A DNA stretch of 6,764 nt from an uncultured Bacillota bacterium (GCA_905208455.1 CAJLPK010000084.1:1-6764), one strand, 5' to 3'. Counted from the stretch's first letter, positions 1 through 6,456 are shown. The notes: generated by a model from the sequence alone, not told the origin. Program-made: numbers and translations.

Positions 1-53
1 TCGCGCAGGGCTGCCCGGCCTGCCAGATCCGGTTCGACAGGGTGAAAAAATAG
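1..53 (+). CDS. Possible 3' end of a convergent gene (partial, unidentified)
   Basis: The third plus-strand frame is open from the window edge and ends at a TAG at 51-53. Its last 16 residues read AQGCPACQIRFDRVKK. The Cys-Pro-Ala-Cys pair looks like half of a zinc ribbon or metal-binding knuckle, and the basic tail is plausible for a protein C-terminus. The stop lies 7 bases before the palindromic terminator at 61-88, which is where a convergent gene would end. I do not recognise the family. Sixteen codons are too few to prove coding, and another frame also stops nearby (TGA at 43-45), so this remains a suggestion based mainly on position. Confidence 0.35.
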   Translation, partial: AQGCPACQIRFDRVKK

Positions 54-60
54 CAGGCAC

Positions 61-88
61 AAAAAAAGACCCCATGGGGTCTTTTTTT
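61..88. terminator. Bidirectional intrinsic terminator, perfect 28-bp palindrome
   Basis: Seven A, then a GACCCC arm, a GGGGTC arm and seven T form a perfect inverted repeat centred between 74 and 75. The hairpin would have a 4-base CATG loop and a GC-rich upper stem, with a T-run following the stem on both strands. On the minus strand it begins directly after the TAG stop of the DUF1275 gene (89-91). On the plus strand it lies 7 bases after a possible stop at 51-53. It therefore fits a shared terminator for two converging units. Confidence 0.9.
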
Positions 89-754
89 CTAGGCCTTCTC
101 CCGGATGAACATCAGCGCAAACCCTGCCGCCATCAGCCCGGCGGCAATCCAGATGGTCTTTTCGCCGATGAGCCCGGTCAGCACCGCGCCCAGCGCCGCG
201 CCGGCGGCAAACACCAGGATGATGTAGTAATAGTGCAGGCTTTGGCGCAAAAGCGCCTTGTCCTTTGTGATGTGGTAGCGGCTCAAAAGCTCTGTGCCGC
301 TGCGCATGTTGCCGATGCACATCGTCGTAGCGCAGGGGATGCCCTTGAATTTGCGGAAGCTGTCCACCTGCATGGCGCAGGCAAAGCTCATCAGCACGTT
401 GGCGAGGGGATTCATTGCCTGCGGCAAAAAGCCCGCCGCCGCCAAAAGGCAAATTTCCACCAGCAGCACGGTCTGCCGCCAATGCAGCGTGCGGCTGCGC
501 CTGCCCAGGTGCCGCACCCATTCCGAGGCATAGACCCCTGCCAAAAACGCCAGCAGCGGGAAGAGATAATGCAGCGCCGCGGCCCACTGCCCGCCGGCCA
601 AATTTTGCCCCAAAAGCACGATGTTGCCGGTCTGCGCATTGGCAAACACATGCCCGCGGCAGTTGTAGGAATAGGCGTCCTGGAACCCGCCGGCCAGCGT
701 CAGCAGCGTGCCGAGCAGCATGGATTCCGACATTTGCCCCTTGTGCCGTTTCAT
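89..754 (-). CDS. DUF1275 (YoaK-type) integral membrane protein
   Basis: A 221-residue hydrophobic protein of the DUF1275/YoaK family. The molecular function of the family is not established; it is a bacterial inner-membrane protein. Visible family marks are a Gly-Gly-Phe-Gln-Asp turn at about 22-26 and a Phe-Ala-Asn-Ala-Gln-Thr-Gly-Asn stretch at about 37-44. A second, related Thr/Gly/Asn stretch at about 143-150 suggests an internal repeat. About six membrane segments can be drawn (roughly 11-29, 62-79, 95-110, 116-131, 174-195 and 200-216), with a basic Arg/Lys loop near 81-93. The ATG at 754 is chosen because an AAGGG lies 5 bases upstream and a GGAGG a little further; a start at Met8 (733) cannot be excluded. 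It begins 10 bases after the GNAT stop, so the two genes are probably co-transcribed. The TAG stop abuts the terminator. Confidence 0.88.
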   Translation of the reverse strand: MKRHKGQMSESMLLGTLLTLAGGFQDAYSYNCRGHVFANAQTGNIVLLGQNLAGGQWAAALHYLFPLLAFLAGVYASEWVRHLGRRSRTLHWRQTVLLVEICLLAAAGFLPQAMNPLANVLMSFACAMQVDSFRKFKGIPCATTMCIGNMRSGTELLSRYHITKDKALLRQSLHYYYIILVFAAGAALGAVLTGLIGEKTIWIAAGLMAAGFALMFIREKA

Positions 755-764
755 CGTGACCCTT

Positions 765-1382
765 TCACCCCTCCGCGGCAGCAGGCACGCCGCCCTTTTC
801 CACAAAATGCGGGTACCGCTGCGCATACGCCTTGTACACGGGGTGCGGGCCGCCGTTTAGGTCTAGCTGATACAGGCGGAACACCACCTCGATGTTTTTG
901 GGCTGCCACTGCTCGGTATAGGAATAGCAGTAGCGCATGCCCAGCTTTTGCATGACGCGCCTGCTGTTTGGGTTTTCCCTGTCGTGTGTGGCCGTTACAA
1001 ACGGCAGGCCCTGCCCTTTCAACCAGGCCAGCACCGCCTGCCCGGCCTCCGGGATGATGCCCCGGCCCCAAAATTCGCGGCGCAGGGCATAGCCGAAGTC
1101 ATGGTTCTCGTCCTGGCTCAAGTGCACATAGCCGACAGGCGTATCCTCGCCCTGCATGCAGACGGCATACCGGCAGCCAAAGGGCTGGCGGTAGCTGTCG
1201 AGGTAAAACGACTGCAGATGCGCCTGCGTCTGCGCAAGCGAAGGAAAGGGGAACCAGGGCAAAAAGCGGTTGACCTCCTCATCGCGCAGTAGGGCGAACA
1301 GCGCCTTGTCATCGCGCGGCGCAAATCTGCGGAGCGTTAAGCGCGGCGTCGTCAAAACGGGCGTATTGCTGTTATTGTCCAT
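765..1382 (-). CDS. GNAT family N-acetyltransferase (RimJ/RimL-like)
   Basis: A 205-residue acetyl-CoA-dependent acetyltransferase of the GNAT_3 (RimJ/RimL) type, expected in the cytoplasm; the acceptor cannot be predicted. The N-terminal strand reads TPRLTLRRF (12-20), the usual opening of this group. The acetyl-CoA pyrophosphate loop is seen at about 102-108 (Arg-Glu-Phe-Trp-Gly-Arg-Gly). The downstream motif Asn-x-x-Ser-Arg-Arg-Val-Met-Gln-Lys-Leu-Gly lies at 137-148. A Gln-Trp-Gln-Pro-Lys-Asn segment (158-163) is followed by a strand ending Tyr-Gln-Leu-Asp-Leu. The ATG at 1382 is chosen because AAAGGAG lies 7 bases upstream and the family motif begins soon after. The frame continues upstream through the terminator and into the ATPase gene, but that extension is not family-like. 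A terminator sits just ahead, so it may need read-through or its own promoter. Confidence 0.92.
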   Translation of the reverse strand: MDNNSNTPVLTTPRLTLRRFAPRDDKALFALLRDEEVNRFLPWFPFPSLAQTQAHLQSFYLDSYRQPFGCRYAVCMQGEDTPVGYVHLSQDENHDFGYALRREFWGRGIIPEAGQAVLAWLKGQGLPFVTATHDRENPNSRRVMQKLGMRYCYSYTEQWQPKNIEVVFRLYQLDLNGGPHPVYKAYAQRYPHFVEKGGVPAAAEG

Positions 1383-1399
1383 TGCGCTTCTCCTTTCCG

Positions 1400-1437
1400 A
1401 AAAAACAGCGGGCCTTGGGCCCGCCGTCTTGTTTTTT
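1400..1437 (-). terminator. Intrinsic terminator after the ABC exporter operon
   Basis: On the minus strand a GCGGGCC arm and a GGCCCGC arm (plus-strand 1408-1424) form a 7-bp GC stem with a 3-base loop. It is followed by TG and six T (plus-strand A-run 1400-1405). The T-run also faces an A-run at 1432-1437 that overlaps the TAA stop of the ATPase gene, so the stem could extend with a small bulge. It ends the minus-strand operon. The GNAT start is only 17 bases beyond the T-run. Confidence 0.88.
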
Positions 1438-2182
1438 ATGCCGGGGCGTGCTGGCTGATATACGCCGGGCACACCTCGTCCACCGGGCCGATCATTTTCA
1501 GATGGCCATGATCCAGCCAGAGCGCGCGGTGGCAGATGCGCTGCACCTGCTCGATGGAATGCGAAACAAACAAAATCGTCACCCCATGGGCGCGCATTTG
1601 GTTGATGCGTTCCTCGCACTTTTGCTGAAACTGAAAATCGCCAACGGCCAGGATCTCGTCACAGATGAGGATATCCGGCTCTATCACCGTGGCAATGGCA
1701 AAGCCCAGGCGGGCCACCATGCCGGAGGAATAGTTTTTCAGCGGCACATCGACAAAATCCCTGAGCTCGGCAAAGTCGATGATTTCATCGAACTTTTGCA
1801 ATAAAAACTTTTTGGAGTAGCCCATGACGGAGCCGTTCAAATACACGTTTTCCCGGGCGGTCAGGTTCATATCAAAGCCGGCGCCCAGCTCGATCAGCGG
1901 GGCGAGCACGCCGTCCACCCGAATCTGGCCGCTCGTGGGCTTATAGATGCCGCTGACCAGCTTTAGCATCGTGCTCTTGCCAGAGCCGTTTAGGCCCACC
2001 AGGCCGAAGACCTCGCCCTTTTTCACCTGAAAGCTCACATCATCCAGCGCGGTAAACTCATTGTACATGATATTGCGCTTGAGGGTGCGGATGAAGTATT
2101 CCTTCAGGTTGTCCACTTTTTCGGTGGAAAGATTGAATTTCATCGTCACATGCTGCACATCCACGACGACCGGTTGTTCCAT
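1436..2182 (-). CDS. wzt: Polysaccharide ABC exporter ATPase (Wzt/TagH-like, short form)
   Basis: A 248-residue cytoplasmic ATPase that would power export of a lipid-linked glycan through the permease encoded just upstream. Visible motifs are Walker A GLNGSGKST (63-71), a signature loop YSSGM (151-155) in place of the standard LSGGQ, Walker B ILICDE with the catalytic Glu176, and the switch His208 in FVSHS. The N-terminal insertion before Walker A (about 17-45, with NLKEYFIRTLKR) and the YSSGM form are typical of the Wzt/TagH/RfbE group. The protein stops soon after the nucleotide-binding domain and so lacks the extra C-terminal carbohydrate-binding domain of some Wzt and RgpD proteins. AGGAGG lies 8 bases before the ATG. 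The permease gene ends 15 bases upstream and a terminator follows. The wzt name is by family; the substrate is inferred to contain rhamnose from its neighbours. Confidence 0.94.
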   Translation of the reverse strand: MEQPVVVDVQHVTMKFNLSTEKVDNLKEYFIRTLKRNIMYNEFTALDDVSFQVKKGEVFGLVGLNGSGKSTMLKLVSGIYKPTSGQIRVDGVLAPLIELGAGFDMNLTARENVYLNGSVMGYSKKFLLQKFDEIIDFAELRDFVDVPLKNYSSGMVARLGFAIATVIEPDILICDEILAVGDFQFQQKCEERINQMRAHGVTILFVSHSIEQVQRICHRALWLDHGHLKMIGPVDEVCPAYISQHAPA

Positions 2183-2197
2183 CGCTCTTTCCTCCTT

Positions 2198-2980
2198 TTA
2201 CACATACAGCACAAAGCGGTCCTGCTTTTTCTTAAAGCACCACAGCCCCAGCAGCAAAAACCCGAACGCAAACGCCGCCGCGCACAGCCACATCGAAAGG
2301 GCGGGCACGGTATTGTACAGCAGCACATCGCGCAGCATGGTGACAAAATAATACATGGGGTTAAACTGCATGACGGCTACGATGATGCCGGGCAGGTTGG
2401 CCAGATCCAGCGGGTAAATGATGGGGGTGGCGTACATCCAGGCCGTGAGCACCACGCCATAGAGGTGCATGATGTCGCGGAAAAACACCGTCAGCGAGCT
2501 GAGCAGCAGCCCCATGCCGGTGGCAAACACCAAACAAAGCAGCACCACGAACGGGAACAGGAAAAACGTAGCCGTCGGCCATACGCCGGAAAACGCCATG
2601 ACGATGAGCACCGCCACCATGGAAAACAGCAAATTGACGCAGGCAAACAGGCATTTTTCCAGCGGGAACATGTATTTGGGGATATACACCTTTTTCAAAA
2701 GCTGCGAATTTTCCAGCACCGAGCCCATGGCCCCGTTGGTGGCTTCGCTGAAAAAGGTCCACAATACGTTGCCCACCAAAAAATACAGGTGGTAGTTTTC
2801 GATCTGGAAGCGGAACAGGTGCGCAAACACCGTTGCGATGACCACCATGGTCAAAAGCGGGTTGAGTACGCTCCACACCACGCCCAGCACGCTGCGCCGG
2901 TATTTCACCTTCAGGTCGCGGCTGATGAGGTTGCCCAACAGGTACCGGTACCGTTTGAATACTTCTATGGTGTCTCTCAA
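2198..2980 (-). CDS. wzm: Polysaccharide ABC exporter permease (Wzm/TagG-like, ABC-2 type), TTG start
   Basis: A 260-residue membrane protein that forms the channel of the exporter and partners with the short ATPase downstream. The N-terminus carries the amphipathic family signature Arg-Asp-Leu-Lys-Val-Lys-Tyr-Arg-Arg-Ser-Val-Leu-Gly (21-33), followed by a Trp and an Asn-Pro. About six membrane segments are visible (near 32-54, 65-80, 108-130, 138-162, 172-190 and 231-248), as is the conserved Phe-Asn-Pro-Met-Tyr-Tyr before the last one. The start is read as TTG at 2980-2978: a full GGAGGT (2987-2992) sits 7 bases upstream. The only nearby ATG, at 2998, would overlap rfbC by 14 bases and has no suitable binding site. 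The gene starts 4 bases after the rfbC stop, so translation is probably coupled. Family assignment is firm; the transported glycan is inferred. Confidence 0.94.
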   Translation of the reverse strand: MRDTIEVFKRYRYLLGNLISRDLKVKYRRSVLGVVWSVLNPLLTMVVIATVFAHLFRFQIENYHLYFLVGNVLWTFFSEATNGAMGSVLENSQLLKKVYIPKYMFPLEKCLFACVNLLFSMVAVLIVMAFSGVWPTATFFLFPFVVLLCLVFATGMGLLLSSLTVFFRDIMHLYGVVLTAWMYATPIIYPLDLANLPGIIVAVMQFNPMYYFVTMLRDVLLYNTVPALSMWLCAAAFAFGFLLLGLWCFKKKQDRFVLYV

Positions 2981-2984
2981 GCGA

Positions 2985-3533
2985 TTACCTCCAGGCATCC
3001 AGCCCCGGATGCTTTTTGTCCTTTTCGGAAAGGAGCACCTCTACCCCCTCCGGGATCTGCCAGTCGATGCCAAGCTGCGGGTCGTTGTACAGGATGCCGC
3101 CCTCGTCGGTGGGGTCGTACAACGCGGTGCATTTATACGCAAACACCGCCTCCTGGCTCAACACGGAGAAGCCGTGGGCAAAGCCCTCCGGCACATAGAA
3201 CTGCCGCTTGTTTTCCTCGGTCAAAAGGCAGCTGCGCCATTGGCCGAACGTGGGGCTGTTCTTGCGGATGTCCACCGCCACATCCAGCACGGCGCCGGAC
3301 AGCGCGCGCACCAATTTCCCCTGCGGGTGCTTGATTTGGAAATGCAGGCCGCGCAGCACGCCTTTCCGGCTTTTGCTCTGGTTATCCTGCACAAAGCAGG
3401 TGGGCAGGCCGGCGTCGGCAAACTCGCGTTCGCTGTACGTTTCCATGAAATAGCCGCGGTCGTCGCCGAAAACGGTGGGCTCTACGATGGTCAGCCCTTC
3501 AATGCCGGTTTCAATGAATTTGAATTTTCCCAT
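2985..3533 (-). CDS. rfbC: dTDP-4-dehydrorhamnose 3,5-epimerase
   Basis: A 182-residue cupin-fold epimerase (RfbC/RmlC), the usual length for the family. It converts dTDP-4-keto-6-deoxy-D-glucose to dTDP-4-keto-L-rhamnose, the third step of dTDP-L-rhamnose synthesis. By alignment from memory with the Salmonella enzyme (His63, Tyr133, Asp170), the catalytic base is His64 in RGLHFQ, the partner acid is Asp172 in SEKD, and Tyr133 is present. Lys73 of QGKLVR is also kept. Other conserved blocks are FGDDRGYF (22-29), FVQDNQSKS (47-55) and PEGFAHGF (115-122). The ATG at 3533 is preferred over an in-frame ATG at 3605 because it matches the family N-terminus, has an AAGGGAAG upstream, and starts 5 bases after the rfbB stop. 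No oddity is seen. Confidence 0.97.
   Translation of the reverse strand: MGKFKFIETGIEGLTIVEPTVFGDDRGYFMETYSEREFADAGLPTCFVQDNQSKSRKGVLRGLHFQIKHPQGKLVRALSGAVLDVAVDIRKNSPTFGQWRSCLLTEENKRQFYVPEGFAHGFSVLSQEAVFAYKCTALYDPTDEGGILYNDPQLGIDWQIPEGVEVLLSEKDKKHPGLDAWR
2987..2992 (-). promoter_or_regulatory. Ribosome binding site that fixes the TTG start of the permease
   Basis: On the minus strand GGAGGT lies within the last codons of rfbC (ending in its TAA), followed by AATCGC and then TTG. The ideal spacing and strong match to the 16S rRNA tail select TTG at 2980 over the upstream ATG at 2998. Confidence 0.8.
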
Positions 3534-3538
3534 AGCGC

Positions 3539-4594
3539 TTACTTCCCTTGATACATTTTGGCGTAGTATTCCTGGTACGCGCCGCTGGTGACGCGGCTCA
3601 TCCACTCTTTATGGTTCAAATACCATTCGATGGTGAGCACAATGCCCTTTTCAAACGGCGTTTCAGGATACCAGCCCAAGTCGTTTTTGATTTTCTCCGG
3701 GTCGATGCCGTAGCGGCGGTCGTGGCCCTTTCGATCCTCTACGTATTGGATGAGCTGCTCGCCCACCGCTTTGTCCACATGGTCATGCACATACTGCAAA
3801 ATGGTTTTGACGATGAAGATGTTGGGGCGCTCGTTGTGCCCGCCGACATTGTACACCTCGCCGATTTTGCCGGAGGTGATGACCATGTCGATGGCCTTGC
3901 AGTGGTCCTCGACATAGAGCCAGTCGCGCACGTTCATGCCGTCGCCGTACACGGGCAGATTCTTATGCTGTAAGGCGTTGTTGATCATCAGCGGAATGAG
4001 CTTTTCCGGGAACTGGTACGGCCCGTAGTTGTTGGAGCAGCGGGTGATATTCACCGGCAGGCCGAAGGTATCGTGGAACGCCTGCACGAAAAAGTCCGCA
4101 GACGCCTTGGCCGCGCTGTACGGGCTGTGCGGGTTCAGCGGGGTGGTTTCGGTAAAGTAGCCCGTTTCACCCAAGGAGCCGTATACTTCGTCGGTAGAGA
4201 CCTGGAGGTATTTGACGCCGGGCTTAAAGCCGTCGCCCTCGGCCCAGTATTTCTTGGCGATGTTCAACAGGTTGACCGTGCCGTTGACGTTGGCCTTAAC
4301 GAATGCCTCCGGGTCGGTGATGCTGCGGTCCACATGGCTTTCGGCGGCAAAGTTGACCAGGTAATCCACCGGCTCGCTTTCAAACACCGCCTCGATGGCC
4401 TTGGCGTCGCAGATGTCCGCCTGCACAAAGCGGTAGCGCGGGTCCTGGTCTACGCTTTTCAGGTTTTCCAGGTTGCCGGCATAGGTCAGCTTGTCCACAT
4501 TGATGATGCGGATGTCCTTGTGCTTTTTCATCATATACAGGATAAAGTTGGAGCCGATGAACCCTGCTCCGCCTGTGACCAAATAGGTTTTCAT
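3539..4594 (-). CDS. rfbB: dTDP-glucose 4,6-dehydratase
   Basis: A 351-residue extended short-chain dehydrogenase (RfbB/RmlB) of normal family length. It turns dTDP-D-glucose into dTDP-4-keto-6-deoxy-D-glucose using a tightly bound NAD. The Rossmann glycine motif GGAGFIGSN is at 8-16 and the NAD-ribose acid Asp34 follows in NVDKLTYAGNL. The catalytic Thr134-Asp135-Glu136 triad is in STDEVYG, and the Tyr159-x-x-x-Lys163 pair is in SPYSAAK. Substrate-binding blocks include AAESHVDRSI (83-92) and RCSNNYGPYQFPEKLIP further on. All key residues are present. AAAGGAG lies 10 bases before the ATG, and the gene follows rfbD after a 15-base gap. RfbB is the most conserved enzyme of the set and confirms the pathway. 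Confidence 0.98.
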   Translation of the reverse strand: MKTYLVTGGAGFIGSNFILYMMKKHKDIRIINVDKLTYAGNLENLKSVDQDPRYRFVQADICDAKAIEAVFESEPVDYLVNFAAESHVDRSITDPEAFVKANVNGTVNLLNIAKKYWAEGDGFKPGVKYLQVSTDEVYGSLGETGYFTETTPLNPHSPYSAAKASADFFVQAFHDTFGLPVNITRCSNNYGPYQFPEKLIPLMINNALQHKNLPVYGDGMNVRDWLYVEDHCKAIDMVITSGKIGEVYNVGGHNERPNIFIVKTILQYVHDHVDKAVGEQLIQYVEDRKGHDRRYGIDPEKIKNDLGWYPETPFEKGIVLTIEWYLNHKEWMSRVTSGAYQEYYAKMYQGK

Positions 4595-4609
4595 GGTTGC
4601 TTTTCTCCT

Positions 4610-5506
4610 TTACTCGATGATGCCGCGCTGCTTGGCGTTTTCCATATACATGACAAGCGCGTCCTCCCATGGGCGCATCTGGTTGCCCACGGTATTGCGC
4701 AGCATGGCGTTTTCCAGCGACGAATAGGCCGGGCGCTTGGCGGGCGTGGGGTATTCCGCGGTGGTGCAGGGGCGCACCTCTGCGTCTATCCCGGCCAGCT
4801 CGATGATCTTTGTGGCAAAGTCATACCAACTGCAGGTGCCCTCGTTGGTGCAGTGGTAGGTGCCGTAATACTCCGTGCGCGCCAGCTTTAGGATGTGGTA
4901 CGCCAGGTCGTTGGCGCTGGTGGGGTTGCCGAATTGGTCGTTGACCACCGTCACCTTTCCGTTTTCCTTGGCCAGGCGGCACATGGTCTTGACAAAATTG
5001 TTGCCCACATAGCCGTACAGCCAGGCCGTGCGCACGATAAAGCTCTTGGCGCAGGCTTGGCGGGCATATTGCTCGCCCAGCTCCTTGCTCTTGCCGTAGG
5101 CGGTGACGGGCGCGGTAGGGTCCCATTCCCAGCGCGGGGACGCTTCATCGCCGGCAAAGACATAGTCCGTCGAGGTATGCACGAATTTGGCGCCCAGCTC
5201 CTGGCACAGCACGGCCAGGTTCATCGGCAAGATGGCGTTGGCCTTCATCGCCGCATCCAGCTCCGTTTCGCAGGCGTTTACGTTGGTCATCGCCGCGCAG
5301 TTGATGACAAGATCCGGCTTTATCGCCTCCACGCAGGCCCGGGCCTGCGCCAGGTCGGAAAAATCCACCGTATCCATGTCCTTGTAAAACACCTCTGCAT
5401 GCTGGTAGGCCGGGTCGATGGGGCCGATTTCCGCGCGCCCGCTTTCCAGCATGCTCTTGAGTTCATTTCCCAGCTGCCCGTGGGCGCCGGTGATGAGGAT
5501 CTTCAT
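4610..5506 (-). CDS. rfbD: dTDP-4-dehydrorhamnose reductase
   Basis: A 298-residue short-chain reductase (RfbD/RmlD), usual length, that uses NADPH or NADH to finish dTDP-L-rhamnose. The N-terminal nucleotide-binding motif reads TGAHGQLG (6-13). The catalytic residues are Thr113 in STDYVF and the Tyr137-x-x-x-Lys141 pair in AYGKSKELGE. RTAWLYG and GNPTSANDLA follow, as expected. Two small departures from the common form are VFAG for the frequent VFDG (116-119) and PRWEWD where PY-x-E is common (124-129); neither touches the catalytic set. The TAA of rfbA overlaps the AAGGAG binding site of this gene, with 13 bases between the two reading frames. Its place between rfbA and rfbB is not the most common order. 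Confidence 0.97.
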   Translation of the reverse strand: MKILITGAHGQLGNELKSMLESGRAEIGPIDPAYQHAEVFYKDMDTVDFSDLAQARACVEAIKPDLVINCAAMTNVNACETELDAAMKANAILPMNLAVLCQELGAKFVHTSTDYVFAGDEASPRWEWDPTAPVTAYGKSKELGEQYARQACAKSFIVRTAWLYGYVGNNFVKTMCRLAKENGKVTVVNDQFGNPTSANDLAYHILKLARTEYYGTYHCTNEGTCSWYDFATKIIELAGIDAEVRPCTTAEYPTPAKRPAYSSLENAMLRNTVGNQMRPWEDALVMYMENAKQRGIIE

Positions 5507-5519
5507 GCCGTTTCTCTCC

Positions 5520-6392
5520 TTATTTTTCCTTGCCCGCTACCTGGAACAGGTATTGGCCGTAGTCCGTCGTTTTCAGCTTTTCCGCCTGGGCCAAAAGCTG
5601 CTCGCGGCTGATGAATCCGTTGTTGTAGGCGATTTCCTCCAAACAGGCGATATACAGGCCCTGGCGGGTCTGCACGGCCTCTACGAAGTTGGCGGCGTCC
5701 AGCATGGAACGGTGCGTGCCGGTATCCAGCCAGGCCATGCCCCTGCCGAACAGCTCCACCTTCAATTCGCCCAGCTCCAGGTAGGCGTTGTTGACGGCGG
5801 TAATCTCGATTTCCCCGCGGGCGGAGGGCTTTACGTGTTTGGCGATGTCCACGACGCGGTTGTCATAGAAATACAGGCCGGGCACGGCGTAATTGCTCTT
5901 GGGCTCGGCCGGCTTTTCCTCGATGGACAATACGTTGCCGTCCTTGTCAAAATCCACCACGCCGAAGGCCTTGGGGTTGGCGACATGGTAGCCGAAGATC
6001 GTAGCGCCCTGCTTGCGCGCCGCGGCGCGCTTTAGCCGCTCGGTAAACCCGTAGCCGTAGAAGATGTTATCCCCCAGGACCAGGCATACGTTGTCGCTGC
6101 CGATGAATGTTTCGCCGACGATGAACGCATCCGCCAGGCCCCGCGGCTGCTCCTGCACGGCGTACTCGATTTTCAGCCCCAGCTGAGCGCCGTCGCCAAA
6201 GAGCTGCTCAAAGCCCTTGATGTCGCGCGGGGTGGAGATGATCAGGATCTCGCGGATGCCCGCCAGCATCAGGGTGGACATCGGGTAGTAGATCATCGGT
6301 TTGTCGTATACGGTGAGCATCTGCTTAGAAACTGCGATGGTGGACGGATACAGCCGCGTACCCGCGCCCCCTGCCAAGATAATGCCTTTCAT
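5520..6392 (-). CDS. rfbA: Glucose-1-phosphate thymidylyltransferase
   Basis: A 290-residue nucleotidyltransferase (RfbA/RmlA), close to the typical length, that makes dTDP-glucose from dTTP and glucose-1-phosphate, the entry step of the pathway. It carries the nucleotide-binding signature GGAGTRLYP (8-16) followed by SKQ. Metal-binding Asp108 lies in LVLGDNIFYG and Asp223 in AWLDTGTH. EEKP (158-161) and SNYAVPGLYFYD are also present. Within the N-terminal signature it reads SKQMLTVYDKP, with Thr27 where Pro is frequent. The ATG at 6392 is chosen because the family N-terminus (MKGIILAGG) begins there and AAAAGGAG lies 10 bases upstream. The frame stays open further upstream but overlaps the glycosyltransferase gene and is not family-like. 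It heads a tightly packed rfbA-D-B-C series. Confidence 0.98.
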   Translation of the reverse strand: MKGIILAGGAGTRLYPSTIAVSKQMLTVYDKPMIYYPMSTLMLAGIREILIISTPRDIKGFEQLFGDGAQLGLKIEYAVQEQPRGLADAFIVGETFIGSDNVCLVLGDNIFYGYGFTERLKRAAARKQGATIFGYHVANPKAFGVVDFDKDGNVLSIEEKPAEPKSNYAVPGLYFYDNRVVDIAKHVKPSARGEIEITAVNNAYLELGELKVELFGRGMAWLDTGTHRSMLDAANFVEAVQTRQGLYIACLEEIAYNNGFISREQLLAQAEKLKTTDYGQYLFQVAGKEK

Positions 6393-6439
6393 CAAAACAA
6401 CACTCCTTTTATCGCTTTCGCGCTGGTTTTCTATCGTTT

Positions 6440-6456
6440 CCGGGCCCTGCGCCCGG
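6440..6456 (-). promoter_or_regulatory. GC-rich hairpin in the rfbA leader
   Basis: In the 70-base gap between the glycosyltransferase stop and rfbA, CCGGGC and GCCCGG can pair as a 6-bp stem with a 5-base loop. On the minus strand it is followed by AAACGATAG and not by a T-run, so it is not a standard terminator. A second, tiny stem (CGC, GAAA loop, GCG; plus-strand 6413-6422) sits just ahead of the rfbA binding site. The structures could slow polymerase, shield or punctuate mRNA, or mean nothing. No convincing -35/-10 promoter was seen in the gap. Confidence 0.35.

Noticed and set aside
74..955. A plus-strand open frame (293 codons) opposite the DUF1275 gene and part of the GNAT gene
   Set aside because: It starts inside the palindromic terminator, lacks a binding site, and its composition is that of an antisense shadow.
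1448..1485. A possible promoter for the GNAT gene (minus strand TGGACG and TATATC)
   Set aside because: The spacing is only about 14 bases and both boxes match poorly, so it cannot be told from chance within a coding region.
1383..1619. An N-terminal extension of the GNAT protein to an ATG at 1619
   Set aside because: The extension runs through a terminator and the ATPase gene in another frame. AAAGGAG and the family motif support the ATG at 1382.
2150..3334. A long plus-strand open frame (394 codons) antisense to the permease and rfbC genes
   Set aside because: It is rich in His, Gln, Arg and Pro, has no domain-like pattern, and lies opposite two genes with clear family motifs. It is a by-product of GC-rich codon use on the other strand.
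4073..4891. A plus-strand open frame (272 codons) antisense to rfbB and rfbD, with a fairly hydrophobic look
   Set aside because: The opposite strand encodes two enzymes with all catalytic residues intact. Val/Gly/Ala-rich antisense frames are common in such genes.
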